NCBI GenBank assembly: GCA_946800325.1
Contig: OX326957.1
Span: 63,679,570-63,743,569, forward strand
Length of the DNA stretch: 64,000 nt
Direction: 5' to 3'
Source: Luzula sylvatica
Lineage: Eukaryota; Streptophyta; Magnoliopsida; Poales; Juncaceae
The position numbers were made by a program, and so were the translations under genes. Shown piece after piece: positions 48,000-60,841 of this stretch. Numbering within the stretch: the stretch's first letter is position 1; each line of letters opens with the position of its first letter. Below the pieces are notes generated by a model, which was not told the origin of the DNA, searched no databases, and saw only the letters and a list, made by a program, of their open reading frames with translations.

Positions 48000-49345
48000 G
48001 CAACATACATATTAAACATTGTTGATTTCTTGAATGTAAACTTCTAGTTTACGAATACAATTTTAAACTTCTAGTTTGTGTATATCATTTGAACTTCTGG
48101 TTCAAATTAATAAATGTTCATGATATACAATTTTACAGAATAATCAACCATATATATACCAAACACTTATTTTAACTCGTCCATGTGTTATCACACATCT
48201 ACTACACATAAACAAAATTGAGTGAATACTTTTTTTTTTTTGAGTGAACACTTATTTGAAGATTTTTTTTTCGGTTTGAATGCAACCAGAAGTTGTATGA
48301 ATCCAAAATAAAATATGCACCCGAAGTTGTATATTCATATACTAGATTGTTTGTTTAATTATTTTTACTTATCCGCAACCTGAAGTTGCATGTTCATTTT
48401 CTTAACGCACCCGAAGTTGTTCGTTTTAATTGTGTAACAAGAAGTTGCACCCTCATTTTATTAACGCACCCGAAGTTGTGAGTTTAAATTATGCACCAGA
48501 AGTTGCAAATACATTTAATTTTATTTTCGTAAGTTTTTTTTTATACATTTATTTTTCACACATTTATTTCAAATTAGTTATGCACCTGAAGTTGCAATAA
48601 AGTTTATTAAATCATCTGAAGTTGCTCGTTTAAGTTATGCACCAGAAGTTGCAAGTCTATTAACGTACCAAGAATTGTAAGTTTGGTTTTCTTAATATGT
48701 ATTTGAAGTTGAAAATATATTCATCGATGCACTTGAAGTTGCTAGATTATTTTTATTGACGCATACACAAATTTATTGTGCTTATAAGATCTATACTCGT
48801 AGTATTATTCTCATTGAAAGAGTATTAGTATTTAAATTATGAAACATTATTAATACCAGAAGCATGATAATAATATCGTAAGCATAATAATATTAACGTT
48901 GGATACATAATACTTCAGAAGAGTACATGTTGCATGTATATGTTATGATGATAAGAGTTTATGTTACATGTTTTGGACCTGTAGTCTAGAATATGTATTT
49001 TAAGATTATAATTTTAAATTTTATGAAATTTATTGTATACACCAGAAGTGTATATTAACGCACCCGTAGTTGCTCATTGAAAATACACACAAGAAGTTGT
49101 GAGCATATTTATATTTATTTTTGCATGTTTATTTTATATTAATTTATTATTAGTATGTTTAGTTTATGTACTTGTATTGTTCGCAGATCTATTATCGTTT
49201 ATATTTGCACCTGTAGTTGCAATCCAGTATTAATGCACGCAAAGTTCGAAATTTTATCTTATTGAAGCCTGTAGTTTCAATTACGATGTTCAAGCAAAAG
49301 AGCACCTAATAAAGTTGATAATGTTATTGAAAGCACCTGAAGTTG
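48000..49345. repeat. Dispersed GCACC(C/A/T)GAAGTTGCA repeats
   Basis: About 17 imperfect copies of a 15-base motif are spaced 20-60 bases apart in AT-rich filler inside the Copia derivative. The related phrases aacttctagtt and ttcgggattt occur to the left. The motif has no open frame conserved across units. Confidence 0.75.
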
Positions 49346-50318
49346 CAAGAGCACAAAATATATAATATATTTATCCAATATTAAAGACTTGATATGAATA
49401 AATATTGGCATAAAATAAATAATTGAAAATATTCTAGAAATGCGCTCATGCAAAAGCAAATTAGATTGATGATTGATATTCCATTTCCAGAAGTGAATGT
49501 TGCCTCGAAGGCTGAAGTCCAAATTATGTCCGACACAAATATTGATCATCATAACAAAATCACATAATGAATAAAAAGACTCGCGAAAATATGTTTACAT
49601 AGAGTCCGAAAAATATATTCTTAAAGATGTGGTTTGAAAATAGTTGTACCAGTAGTACACCATAAACTATACTGTTTATGAAACCTCTTGAAGAGAAAAA
49701 CAAGAAGAAAAACAGGATAATGTAGTCTTAAAAAGGAAAGGCATGAAATAAAGGCATGGAATATTATAATCTTAAAAAGGAAGGCATGCAATATACATAT
49801 CTGACATGAAATAAAGGTATGGCATATCTACTTATACATTACACAGGACATGAAATATAATACACATGGCATGGGATGTAACAGGGGCGTAGATATACAT
49901 GAAGGCATAAAATATGGGCTTGTACAAATGCATGAAATAATATCATTCATTGAAATAAGAAAATATAGATCTATGAACTGGTTGTCAAGAAAAACAATAC
50001 CTTCTACTCAAATTTTGAGAGCTTTGCGTGTTTGAAAGATCTCAGTTGGTTTAGAGTCTCGTGCTGATAACGTGTTATAAAATAAAGAACGAAAGAGAGA
50101 ATTTGGGGGAGACAATATTCTTATTGAATTGGTTGGAGGAATACAATAGCCACTACCCCCTTTATATAGTAGAGGGTGAGTGCAGGCCAAGAAAGCTCTT
50201 GCTATATAAAACGCTAGAATACAAGGAAATAATACAATATCAAATATACCAAATATCCTATAATTAATGTCTCCAACTTCACAAGATTTGTTGCTTGACA
50301 TCCATCTATTATATTTAT

Positions 50319-50322
<4 letters not shown>

Positions 50323-50368
<46 letters not shown>
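50323..50368. repeat. (AT)n microsatellite
   Basis: About 22 AT units lie directly after the 5' LTR. The same tract precedes the 3' LTR at 45040-45062, so the element landed in it. Confidence 0.9.
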
Positions 50369-50370
<2 letters not shown>

Positions 50371-51019
50371 GGGTAGAAAAAAAATTCCTAGAAAACATAC
50401 GGTGCAAGGAATCGAATCTTGATTTTTACCACCATGCAATATTTTGTTATATGAAATGCTATTATTCAGATTTTTTTAATTTTTTTTACCATTCATACAA
50501 CACTTTGTTAAGCTCTACAATCATTTCACTAATTTTTTTTAAAAATGATTAATTTCGTAATTACACCCTTCAACACTGAGCTCATTACCAAACTTTAAGC
50601 TCTCTAGTTTCATCTCCAGTGAAAAACAATCTGCCTGGCCTCAATTTCGTCACTCTAACTTCTTGCTTCGTCTTCCTTCTCTTATTAAGCCTAAACACCA
50701 CAAAAAATCAAATCAAATTATTTTCTTGCATTAATAAATATTATTTAATCTAATTTAATTTAATTTAATTTAATTCGAAAAGTATATTTAAGGAAAATTC
50801 TATGATAGACCCATTTTCTTATGATGGACCATTTTAAAAAAAATTATTTTCAATATTTATCACCTAATAATTTTTTTTTGTAAGATTCAAGTGTATACTT
50901 ATCATTTAATATTATACAAAATAAAAATTATGCATAATTAATTGATAAATACATAAAATATTTTTAAATACTTTTTGAAAAATCATATCTTAAGAACATG
51001 AATATATCATTGAACTCTC

Positions 51020-51290
51020 TAAAGAATTTGAATAGTAATAATTTTGCAAGAGTACAAGGATCATAAAATTTCATTAACCAGATATTCGTGAATACAAGGA
51101 GTTTAAATAGATCCTTGAATTAGTTACCAAGTAACTTCCCCACTACCAATCACTAATTAACTGAATTAATCCTAACCATTGATCAATACTTAATCCCTAA
51201 TACAAGTTCTAAATCAATCACAATAAAGCTTAAGGATTGGGCTTAATTTCATAACTGAAGCCCAAACTAATAATAATAATAAATCCAATA
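51020..51290 (-). repeat. 3' LTR of the degenerate Copia
   Basis: It is homologous and equal in length to 56811-57081. The right border abuts CTCCCCCTCAAA, the complement of the polypurine tract. Confidence 0.92.
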
Positions 51291-51297
51291 CTCCCCC

Positions 51298-51932
51298 TCA
51301 AATTGATGGACCATCGAAAACCATCAATTTGTCCCGAAGAAGATGAAAACGAGGACCGGAGAGTCCTTTGGTGAGGATATCGGCAATTTGGTCACGAGTG
51401 CTAAGGTATTGAACATGAAGCTTCTTGGAGGCAACGAGATCACGTACAAAGTGAAAGTCAATTTCAATGAGCTTAGTACGCGCATGGAACATAGGATTGT
51501 GAATGAGATAAGTAGCACCGATGTTGGAACATAGGATAACGTGGCGATATGAAGCTCGTAGAGAAGAGAGTTGAGCCAAACTATTTCGGAAGTAGCCATA
51601 GCAACTCCACGATATTCCGCCTCGGTGCTTGATCGAGCAATCGTGGGCTGCTTTTTAGAGGACCAAGAGATAAGGTTGGGACCAAGAAAAATACAATAAC
51701 CTGTAGTAGACTTGCGATCATCCGGACAACCCGCCCAATCGGCATCCGAAAAGGCACGAATGGTAAGATCGAGAGACGGCTGAAAAAGAAGACCGAGAGA
51801 AAGAGTACCTTTGAGGTAACGAAGAATATGTTTTACCGCGGTCCAATGAAGTTCGGTAGGAGAGTGCATGAATTGAGAGACCTTATTAACCGCAAAGGTG
51901 ATCTCGGGACGAGTGATAGTAGCATATTGAAG
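51298..51932 (-). pseudogene. Copia RNase H end of pol
   Basis: It encodes [20 protein letters not shown], a histidine-tryptophan [14 protein letters not shown] block, [19 protein letters not shown] and [10 protein letters not shown] in one frame. A frame change then leads to [14 protein letters not shown] residues. The domain arrangement is standard for Copia but it is broken by the frameshift and the upstream insertion. Confidence 0.88.
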
Positions 51933-53103
51933 TGAATGAAATGCAGTTTCACATCTACGGTAAAATCGTACGTATAAGGACATATGAACATGTTAGTTCA
52001 TAGAAATATAACATGTGTATTAGATGCACACATGTATATATGATATACATAATTATATTGATAAGATAAGATTTTAGGAAAAATCTGTTTGGAATATGTT
52101 TACTAAAACGGACATAACTTTCGCATACGAACACCGATTTGGATGATTCAACTCTCATAAGTTAGATAATTAGATTATCTACAACTTTCATATTCAGTGG
52201 AAAAACATTTGAATAACGTAGGACGTTCGTTCTAATGAAATACACGAAAGGTTGCGGCAGTTCGACGAAAGGACGCGAACGCTTACTAAAACTAGCATAA
52301 CTTTCGGACTGGATATCCAAATTGGATAAACTCGGATTTGTTGGAAAGGTGATAAGATCATCTAGAAGTTTCGTTCCGAAAGTTCCTGTTAATTACGGAC
52401 CTAAGTCGGTCGAAATTCCAGTTTAGTGAAAGTGTATCTGCTGATTCTGCAGGAGACACATCTTTTAATCAAATCTTCTAGAAACTTGTCCTTTCATGCA
52501 TATAAAAGTATCATTTGATTGATTAAAGAGTGTCTATTTACTGGTGAAGGAATACGAGTTATTCTATAAATAGGACCCTAATCTCACTCAATCAAATCAA
52601 TCTAAGAAATCATTATTTCCACTAATTAATCTAGTAATTAAGAGAGAGAAAAGTTCGCCGGAATTCTCCATTGATTACGGCAAGAGTTTAAGCAAGAGTG
52701 ATAACGAGGCGTCTAGGCAGTTTCGTGATTATCCGACGACTCTCGTTTCGCGGTGGATACGAGTAGAGGTACGTATACGTTTGCGTACTAACGAGTTAAG
52801 TTCATCAACCGACGAGCAGACGAACGGAGAAAGACGACCGGTTTGGGCGTGGGACGAACCGGTACGAACGAAAAGGTGCGAACGAAAAGGTACGACGTGA
52901 ACGGAAGTGAAGGCTTCGCAGCGACAAACCCTTCGTAAGCGATCAATTTCGCTAGGTACAAATATTACGTTTATTATATTTACGTTATATTAGTTATAGG
53001 CAATTTGATAAACAAATCGTAGATGAGATCTCAGAGATTTGTACTCCATCGAGTCCAATAATTATCCGCTGCGCGGGCTCGATGGGGTGTAGATAACCCA
53101 ACA
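51933..53103 (+). mobile_element. Solo LTR (1171 bp) nested in the Copia element
   Basis: It begins TGAATGAAATG and ends AACCCAACA. It is flanked by TGAAG at 51928-51932 and 53104-53108. A TATAAATA box at 52565-52572 gives plus orientation. Removing it would rejoin the Copia reading region. No internal sequence remains, so superfamily is unresolved. Confidence 0.82.
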
Positions 53104-53108
53104 TGAAG

Positions 53109-54500
53109 AGCACCCACCACACTACGAAAGAGAGATGGTTCAAGTATAGGATCATCTTCATGTTTCGAAAGTTGTTCACCCGCAATAATAGGAATGGAAT
53201 ATGATTTAGCACCTTCCATTTTAGCACGTTTAAGAATTTGGATGAGATATTGGGTTTAAGAGAGATGAATGCCACGAGAAGTGGTATGCTCCACAATACC
53301 AAGGAAGAAGTGTAGCAACCCAAGGTCTTTGAGTGAAAAGTTGGAATGGAGGTGTAGTATGAGTGAGTCAATGGCGGATTACGAGGTGCCGGTTAGAAGA
53401 ATATCGTCAACGTAGACAAGAAGAAGTAAAAGATCACGTCCATTATAGTAATAAAAAGAGAGGTGTCGGTTTTGGAAGAAATAAAACCAAAGCGGAGCAA
53501 GGTTGAACGAAGTTTTGTAAACCAAGCACGCGGATCTTGCTTTAAACCGTAAAGAGCCTTTTTGAGAAGGCACACAAGAGATGGAAGAGAAGGATCACTA
53601 AAACCCGGTGGTTGTTGCATAAAAACGATTTCTTCAAGATCACCATTAAGGAAGGCATTATTAACGTCTAGTTGACGAATAGACCAACCTTTGGAGAGAG
53701 CAATGGAGAGGATAACGCGAATAGTTGTCGGTTTAATAACCGGACTAAAGGTTTCGGAAAAGTCAACACCTTCTTCTTGATGATAACATTTGGCAACAAG
53801 ACGAGCTTTGTAACGATGAATAGAGCCATTGACATCTCGTTTGATTTTAAAAACCCATTTGCAACCAACGAGATTTTGTCGAGGCGAGGATGGAACAAGA
53901 ATCCAAGTGTTGTTGAGAACAAGGGCATTGATTTCCTCTTGCATAGCAAGACGCCAATGTGAATGTTTTTGGGCGTCGGTAAAACAAGTAGGCTCAACTT
54001 CATCGATCGAAGTAGAAAGAGGGTGCTTGGACGAGATATAGACCTCATGATCATCAAAACGGCGGGGACGATGAGTATGGTCACGAGAACGTGTAGTCAT
54101 CAAATGAGATGATGTAGATGGCGCAATAGGAAGTGACTCGGTAGGCGAATATAGTGGCGGAAGAGTTGGATCAAGGGAAGGGTGTGACTCATGAGGGAGT
54201 GCAGAAGGAGCACAAGGTTGCGCAATATGTGGTGGTGACACACGAGGTGGCGGCAAAGGTAGTGAATCTCGGCAAGGTTGGGACCCAAGATGATGAAGAT
54301 CGTCAAGAATATGTAAAGTGGCATGAGTGGAAGTCGAGGTTGACGGAACGGAAGCGGTTGTTTGAATGGCGAAAGGAAAGTACGTCTCATTGAGCACCAC
54401 ATGACGACTAATATAGAGGTGATTCGTCGGTTGGTGAAAACATTTGTAGCCTTTGTGATCGAGAGTAACCAATGAAGACACAAGGAAGAGAGCAATACTC
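53109..54500 (-). pseudogene. Copia reverse transcriptase region
   Basis: WRLAMQEEINALVLNNTW, VGCKWVFKIKRDVNGSI, YKARLVAK, QLDVNNAFLNGDLEE and KKALYGLKQDPRAWF lie in one frame. YVDDILLTGTS lies in another, with a frameshift just before it. Confidence 0.9.
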
Positions 54501-55610
54501 TAATTTGTGTTCATTGTAGGGCTTTGTATAAGGGAAGCAAGGACAACCGAGCACACGTAAAAAGGCATAATCCGGTGATTTGTGAAATAAGAGTTCATAC
54601 GGAGAACTCGAAGAATGAATATTCGGAATCCGGTTAATTAAGAAAACCACACTATAGAAGATATCATCCCAAAAGGATAGAGGGATCGAACCTTGAGACA
54701 TAGTGGAGAGAGCGAGCTCGATAATATGACGGTGTTTGCGTTCGGCGAGACCGTTTTGTTGTGGCGTGTGTGGACACGATTTGACGAAAGTGATTTCCGG
54801 AAAGAGACGAGATAAAGGTTGAAATTCGGTGCCACCATCACATTGAAAGCGCTTGATAGAGTGAGATAGTAGGTTTTCCACTTGTTTCTTGAAGAAAGTG
54901 AACATCGAAACTACTTGATCTTTATTAGCAAGAAAGTAGATCCAAGTGTAACGAGTAAAGTCATCCGTAAAGTGAACAAAATAGCGAGAGCTGGAACGAG
55001 AGACAATCTTAGTAGGACCCCACACATCGGAGTGGATAAGGTCAAGAGGGCAAGAGGAACGAGACGAAGACAAATAAAAAGGCAAGCGACACGATTTTCC
55101 CATTACACAAGCATCACAAAAAGTGATTGAATTCGAGTTACATTTCAAAGTATGTTTACGAATTAAATCCCTAACTACTTGAAAAGAGGCATGACAAAGT
55201 CGGCGATGCCAAAGAGTTGTAAGTTTTTCACTTAAGAGAGCTACACAAGAAGTCGCTGAAGAAGAGGAGTTTCCCAACCGATAGAGTCCATATTCAAGAT
55301 ATGCACGCAATAAGACATCATTTGTGGTTCGATCCTTAATGAGACAAGAAGAGGGGTTAAATTCGAAAAGAATAGTATTATCCTTAGAGAATTGAGAAAT
55401 ACTAATAAGATTTTTGGTGATATTAGGAACGTGAAGAACATCCTTGAGAATAAGTGGTTGTCGAGAGGTTGGGACAAGACATGTCCCAATGTGAGATATA
55501 GGTAGACCCGCACCATTAGCTACTTTAATACGATCAATACCTTTGCAAGGTGAGTAAGAGGATAAGGAATTGAGATCCGAGGTGATATGATTAGTGGCGC
55601 CGGAGTCCAA
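54408..55610 (-). pseudogene. Copia protease and integrase region
   Basis: This is a 400-codon open stretch. It starts with MDSGATNHIT (aspartic protease). LWHRRLCHASF and CDACVMGK follow (zinc-binding HHCC), then the integrase acidic residues in SDVWGP, QCDGGTEF and GLAERKHRHI. It is still uninterrupted but has no intact gag or RT partner. Confidence 0.92.
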
Positions 55611-56740
55611 AAACCAACCGTCGAAAGACGAAGAAGAGATTCAGGCAACCATGTTCGCTTGAGGCTCGGATGAGGGATTGAGAAGTTTTTGAAGCTCCCA
55701 ACAGTGCTTGATGCCGTGATTGTTGCGGTTACAATATTTACAAGGACGGGAGGAATCGGGATCATTAGAGTAACCACCCCTATTTTGCTATATCCACCAC
55801 GATTTCCACGAGTAGACTTTTCACCTCGAGATCCACGAAAAATTTGGGCCGCGAAAGCCTCGAACAAGTGTTTATACAAGTGGTCTTGGTTGTGATCATC
55901 ATGAGAATTGTTAGAATGGGCCAAAAAGTGACCCATTGAAGACATAATTGAGTGCATTGGGTTGGAGGAGTCAACCGGTGTATGAGAGGTCTGTACACCG
56001 GATTTATGTGAATCGGGCACAGGAGAAAGAGTTAAACTCGGTGTCTGTGAACCAAGCTCGTGAATGAAAGGGCGTGAGTTGCTTGGGTTTGCAGAAGAGG
56101 ATGAAGCGAGAAACACTGAGGACTCACATGCGATTTGTTCACGTAAACGTTGCTCTTGAGAGAGGAGCTGGCTATGGATACTTTCGAGGGTAGGTGGTGT
56201 AGATAGAGTCATGATCGCTGAAACAAAACTATTGTATTCGGTGCCGAGTCCTCGAAGAAGAAAGAGTGGTGTTACAAATTCAGGCAAGACAAAACCGAGT
56301 TGTGAGAGTTGATCGTGAAGACCCTTCACCTCGCGATAGAACTCTGAACAAGTCTTAGAACCCTTACGAACTGTCACTAGTTTGGAGAAGAGGTCTAGAA
56401 GACTGGCAGTAGTCGTCGTGTTGTAGAGGGATTTGAGAGTTGTCCAGACTCGTTCAACTGTGGAACAATCAAGAATCTGAGACATCGTGGTCTCCTGCAT
56501 GGTTGATTGAAGCCACCCCAAGATAAAACATATCTTGTTGGCACCATTGGAGAAAATCAGGATTTTCCGTTGTGGAATTAGGAAAAGTTTTTGTTGGAAT
56601 ATTCGTACCAGTAAGATGTGATGACAGGCCAAAACCCCCCAATAAAGACTTGATTTGAGTAGACCAAATTAGATAGGTGGTACCATCAAACTTGGTTGAG
56701 AGTTAATTTTGGAAAGTAATGATTCGGCTTGCCATGTCAG
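55611..56740 (-). pseudogene. Copia gag
   Basis: It includes VWTTLKSLYNTTTTASLLDL, FVTPLFLLRGLGTEYNSF and a zinc knuckle CKYCNRNNHGIKHC at about 55700-55755. A stop follows the first ten codons (MASRIITFQN), and the knuckle is out of frame with the body. Confidence 0.85.
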
Positions 56741-56810
56741 AATTCTGAGATCAAAGAAGAAATGAGATCGAAGGAGTTCTCGTTGGAGAAAAACTAAGCT
56801 TCTGATACCA

Positions 56811-57081
56811 TAAAGAATTTGAATAGTAATAATTTTGCAAGAGTAGAAGGATCATAAAATTTCATTAACCAGATATTCGTGAATACAAGGAGTTTAAATA
56901 GATGCTTGAATTAGTTACCAAGTAACTTTCTCACTACCAATCACTAATTAACTAAATTAATTCTAATCATTGATCAATACTTAATCCCTAATACAAGTTA
57001 TAAACCAATCACAATAAAGTTTGAGGATTGGACTTAATTTCATAACTGAAGCCCAAACTAATAATAATAATAAATCCAATA
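56811..57081 (-). repeat. 5' LTR of the degenerate Copia
   Basis: It is paired with 51020-51290. The inner border abuts the complement of the TGGTATCAGAAGC primer site. Confidence 0.92.
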
Positions 57082-57430
57082 CTCTCTTATATTTAACTAG
57101 TTTCGGTTCACCGTCCACTATCCCACTCAATGCAATTACCCATTTTAAAGTATCAAAAAAGAAGCCTACTACAGAAAATAAAATAAAAAATTATTTAATA
57201 ATTTTTTTTATATATACTTAATTGATTTATTACGTATTCTTCGATGTGGGTGCAAGGGGATTTGAGCGGTCCAACTTCGTTCGTGACCTAAACCTACAAA
57301 ACCAAAATTACAATTTAGTGCCTCAAAATTTTCAACATTAGACAAATTTAAATAAACGAACCCTTGACGGTATTATCCAAAAACACTGACAATAAAAACT
57401 GGTTCCAACATAACAATGAAATGATCACAT

Positions 57431-58470
57431 TCAATAAAATATATCTCGTAAAAAATACTTCAAAGGGAAAAAATGCTTAGAAATTATGTCATTCTAGTCA
57501 CGTTGATTCACTCCTATATCTTACAATATTTTTAATTGAGAGCAATTGTTAGTAATGAAATGTTGAAAATTTTATAGAAATATTAGCATCATTTGTTTCG
57601 GTTCATTTATATAATAGCAAAGCTTGAAATATCATGCTAAATAGTTTGTTAAATCAGTTAAATCATGCCAATGTAAAGGGCTCATGCCTTGCATGTTTGT
57701 GCAGATTTTTGAAAAAGTAGAAAAGACATTTTCATGAAAATATATTTTAGACTCCTGCACAAAATGTCGTTAAAAAAATGTTTGCTCCTCCACAATGAAT
57801 TATTAATTATTTTTTTGATAAAATTTTATAAAATCCTATTTGGGTGGTGTCTAATTTGATATTTTGGAATTAAATTAATTATTTTGATTCTATTTATAGA
57901 GTGTGAGATGGGTGTAAACTGTAACGTAATCATAGTTTTTTGTTATTGGAATGTTTGTATTTTTTGTAACCATAATAATATGACATTCGCACAAAAGATA
58001 ATAAAATAATATTGCATTTTAATTTTAGAGGAGTTAAGATCTTGTTGGGTATTTATGATGTTTTGATATTTGATACCAACATATACAACCATGACAAAAA
58101 TACGAAGATATTTATATTATTTAGGGTGTGTAGATATTTTGTACTGAAATATTGCATGATATGCACTATTTTTGCATGGCATGAGACCAAGAAAAGATAC
58201 TTCACATTTTTTTGTAGGAACAAACACTGTAATTTGAGATTTATAGAAATGGTCATAAATTTCTGTTAATATGTTTGACATGAAAAATATTCATATTTTT
58301 GTGATAAAAGTATTTCCAATTTGCATGACTATATATGGTAATTTCAAAAAGAAAGTATGTAAATGGAATATTGTTTTGTCAAGAAAATAAGAATAAATAT
58401 TACATCCAACTGGTTTTATTCATTTTATTGTTATACATTGCATCATTCATAATCAAATTATACAAAAAAT
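57431..58470. repeat. Duplicated flank of ZFWD copy II
   Basis: The left part matches 42100-42750. The right part (58060-58330) matches 43830-44060, sharing ttgatattttacaccaacat-type and tattgcatgatatacac-type phrases. Short open frames here are not genes. Confidence 0.75.
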
Positions 58471-58477
58471 AATTCAC

Positions 58478-59010
58478 GGGGCCCCAATTTCGTCAGTCTA
58501 ACTTCCTGCTTCGTCTTCCCTCTCTTATTAAACGTAAACACCACAGAAAAATCCAATCAAATTATTTTCACATTAATAAATATTAATTAATAATCTAATT
58601 TTATTTGATGTAATTAAGATATAAAATATTTACGAAGATAAATCATAAAGGCGCACACTATTTTCAATTAACGAACAAAGCAAAACTGATTTCGGTTGAC
58701 CGGCCACTATCCTATTTAATGAAACTACTAACTTCAAAATACCAAAAAAAAAAAAAAAACAATTTAGAAAAAGTAAGAAATTAATTTAATAAAAGAAATT
58801 ATATATAATTAATTGATTTATTACATAATCTTCGTTGTGGGTAAGTGGATTCGAGCTGTCCAACTTCATTTGTACACTAAACCTACAAAACCAAAATTAT
58901 AATTTAGTCCCTCAAAATTTTCAACAGTACACAAATTTAAGTAAACAGACTCTTGTCGGTGTTATCCAACGAGCACGGCAATAAAAACAGCTCCCAACAT
59001 AATGAGAAAT
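58478..59010 (-). pseudogene. ZFWD 3'-end pseudogene, copy III
   Basis: It holds counterparts of the last four exons at about 58481-58545 (truncated), 58636-58735, 58827-58890 and 58955-59003. The last exon has lost its end. The outermost exon stops abruptly at cccaacataatgagaaat. Confidence 0.8.
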
Positions 59011-59293
59011 TTTGATGGAAATGTATTTCAAAATACGGGATAAGCTCCAAATTTATTGTTTGATACGGTGTATTTTGATGAAATCATGAATTTAAAGATG
59101 AATTTTGGAATACAAAAAAAAATAGTATTCCAAATACAAGGAGATGTTATATCCATATATCTCATTATAAAATTATTTTTCTAAATTATATGGATAAATA
59201 ATGATTATTTTATATTATATTATATTATACTATACAATAATAATAATATAATATAAAGTACTATCATATAATGCAATGTAATGTAATATAATA

Positions 59294-60391
59294 CTAGGAG
59301 ATTACCCGTATTTCGCGGCGGTTTTGTTTCATTTGTTTTGTCATATTCATAATATATAATCATGATTTTTCAGGATCAACCATAAGATTTTGTGAACATA
59401 AAAGTCTTATTAATTAAGGAAATTTGATGATGACAAACTTATTACACTGTTTTTGAATCCGACACAAAGCGAAATATTTATTTAGTACTTTAATACAACA
59501 CATATACAAAGAATAAATGTCACTATAAGATAATAAAATAAAATGCGTGGACATAAATAAAAAACAAAACCATATGATATTTCAAATTTTCATATCTAAA
59601 AATAAGAATAATAACATTCTAAAAGTAAAAAAAAAATTAGTTGTGTCTGATAAATTTTATGTTTCATGTTTATTATTGGAAAATATTATATGAGTTAAAT
59701 AAATTATTTGTGTTTAGTAAATAAATATCTTTCATTTTTATTATTTTTTTTTTAAATATTAGCATGAAATTGTTTTAAGTAAAAATAAAAAATATAACAC
59801 AGTTTATGGGCAATTTTTTTCAACTATAGTTTTAAAAATAATAATAATTAGGCTTACAAGCCATTAATGTAATTATATTTATTTTATATATTTTTTTACA
59901 TAATTGTTTTCATAATTTTAAGTTAGAGAAAAATATTGAATATATGATAATATGGATCTCAAAATAAAGATAAAATTCAAGTGAATATATTTCTTAATTT
60001 TTTTTAAATATATTATGAAAAATACTAAGAATATTTGATGTATATTTGATGATATTGTATATTAATTTATTAATGTTAGATATTTAAACTCTTCATATTC
60101 TATTTGTATTCACAATTGATCATGTAACATATTTTGAAAAAAATTCAAAATCAAATGCTATAATGTTTTATATTTTGACACATCATCAGTGTAAGGTGAC
60201 GTGGACTTCTAAAATTGCTTAAAACTATGTATAAAATAAATGACACATAAATGTCTACAAATAAAAAATAATCAAATAAAATCAAAGGTTAATCCATGAT
60301 TTATATGTTGCCGCATATCATAATCTAATGACTAAAATAATTATGATGGTGTGGTATGAGAAGATTACATAAAGATGGGTCCAAAATAAGA
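59294..60391 (-). mobile_element. Helitron family 1, copy B (complete)
   Basis: On the minus strand it runs from A|TCTTATTTTGGACCCA to CGGGTAATCTCCTAG before T, so both termini are present. It aligns with copy A, including the shared order tttgatcatgtaa, acatcatca and gggtccaaaataaga on the plus strand. The 3' hairpin is weakened. It has no coding sequence. Confidence 0.75.
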
Positions 60392-60395
60392 TGAT

Positions 60396-60840
60396 CGGTA
60401 AACAATATATTATAAAATAGAGTAAAATAATATAATATAATATAATAAGGTACACTATAATACAAAACAATATAATATAATATAAAACAATATAATATAA
60501 TATAATATAAAACAATATAATATAATATAATATAATATAATATAATACAATAAAAAATAATATAATATAAAATATTATAAGACAATACAATACAATATAA
60601 TATTATATTATATTAAATAATACAAAACATTATAATATAATATAAACAATTTAATGTATATAAAACAATACAATATAATATAATATAAAACAATACAATA
60701 TACAATAAAATAATATAATATAATATAATATAATATAAAATAAAATAATATAAAATACAATATAATATAATATAAAATACAATATAATAGGATAAAATAT
60801 ATTATAATATAATATAAAACAGTATAATATAATGTAAACA
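60396..60840. repeat. (TATAA)n pentanucleotide tract
   Basis: About 445 bases of TATAA repeats with scattered AACAA variants open long spurious Ile-Leu-Tyr frames on the minus strand. Similar sequence flanks Helitron copy B at 59205-59293. Confidence 0.9.
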
Positions 60841-60841
60841 A

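Larger units (their letters stand above)
45063..50322 (-). mobile_element. Copia-derived LTR retrotransposon, deletion derivative
   Basis: Two LTRs (3' LTR 45063-45313; 5' LTR 50073-50322) differ at about two positions in 250, so insertion was recent. The ends read TGTTATAAA...TTTATAACA. It lies in an AT dinucleotide tract, where a TATAT target duplication is plausible but not distinctive. On the minus strand the polypurine tract CCAAGGGGGAG abuts the 3' LTR. The putative primer site is CGTTATCAGCACGAGACTC. Nearly all coding sequence is gone. A pol remnant at about 45780-45845 reads NVQQIYSNDNLDDLFTKSL, the typical Copia RNase H C-terminus, which fixes family and strand. Confidence 0.82.
51020..57081 (-). 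mobile_element. Degenerate Copia retrotransposon (6062 bp)
   Basis: LTRs of 271 bases each (51020-51290 and 56811-57081) differ at about a dozen positions. The flanking duplication is CTCTC (51015-51019, 57082-57086). The primer site TGGTATCAGAAGC (initiator Met tRNA type) is at 56798-56810. The polypurine tract GAGGGGGAG lies next to the left LTR. Domains on the minus strand, in order, are gag with a CKYCNRNNHGIKHC zinc knuckle, protease MDSGATNHIT, the integrase HHCC finger and D-D-E residues (SDVWGP, CDGGTEF, AERKH). Then come reverse transcriptase with YVDDILLTG, and RNase H ending [10 protein letters not shown]. Frameshifts and stops separate the parts. A 1.17-kb solo LTR splits the RT/RNase H region. 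Confidence 0.92.
50571..57430 (-). pseudogene. ZFWD 3'-end pseudogene, copy II, split by a Copia element
   Basis: The last exon is recognisable at about 50580-50693 (KKQEVRVTKL-like, FFTGDETRELKVW). A change of CAATGG to TAATGA gives a stop right after KVW. The penultimate exon is interrupted near its middle. Only its 5' part, at about 57095-57150, survives on the far side of the Copia insertion. Two further exons follow at about 57227-57298 and 57357-57430. Without the insertion the copy would be about 800 bases and parallel to copies I and III. Confidence 0.8.

Noticed and set aside
48000..49345. CRISPR-like array suggested by a repeated 15-base motif
   Set aside because: Spacing is irregular, units are degenerate, and the motif lies inside a retrotransposon in a plant genome.
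53668..55130. Plus-strand and alternative-frame open frames in the Copia element
   Set aside because: They are shadows of the pol region. Conserved motifs occur only in the reported frames.
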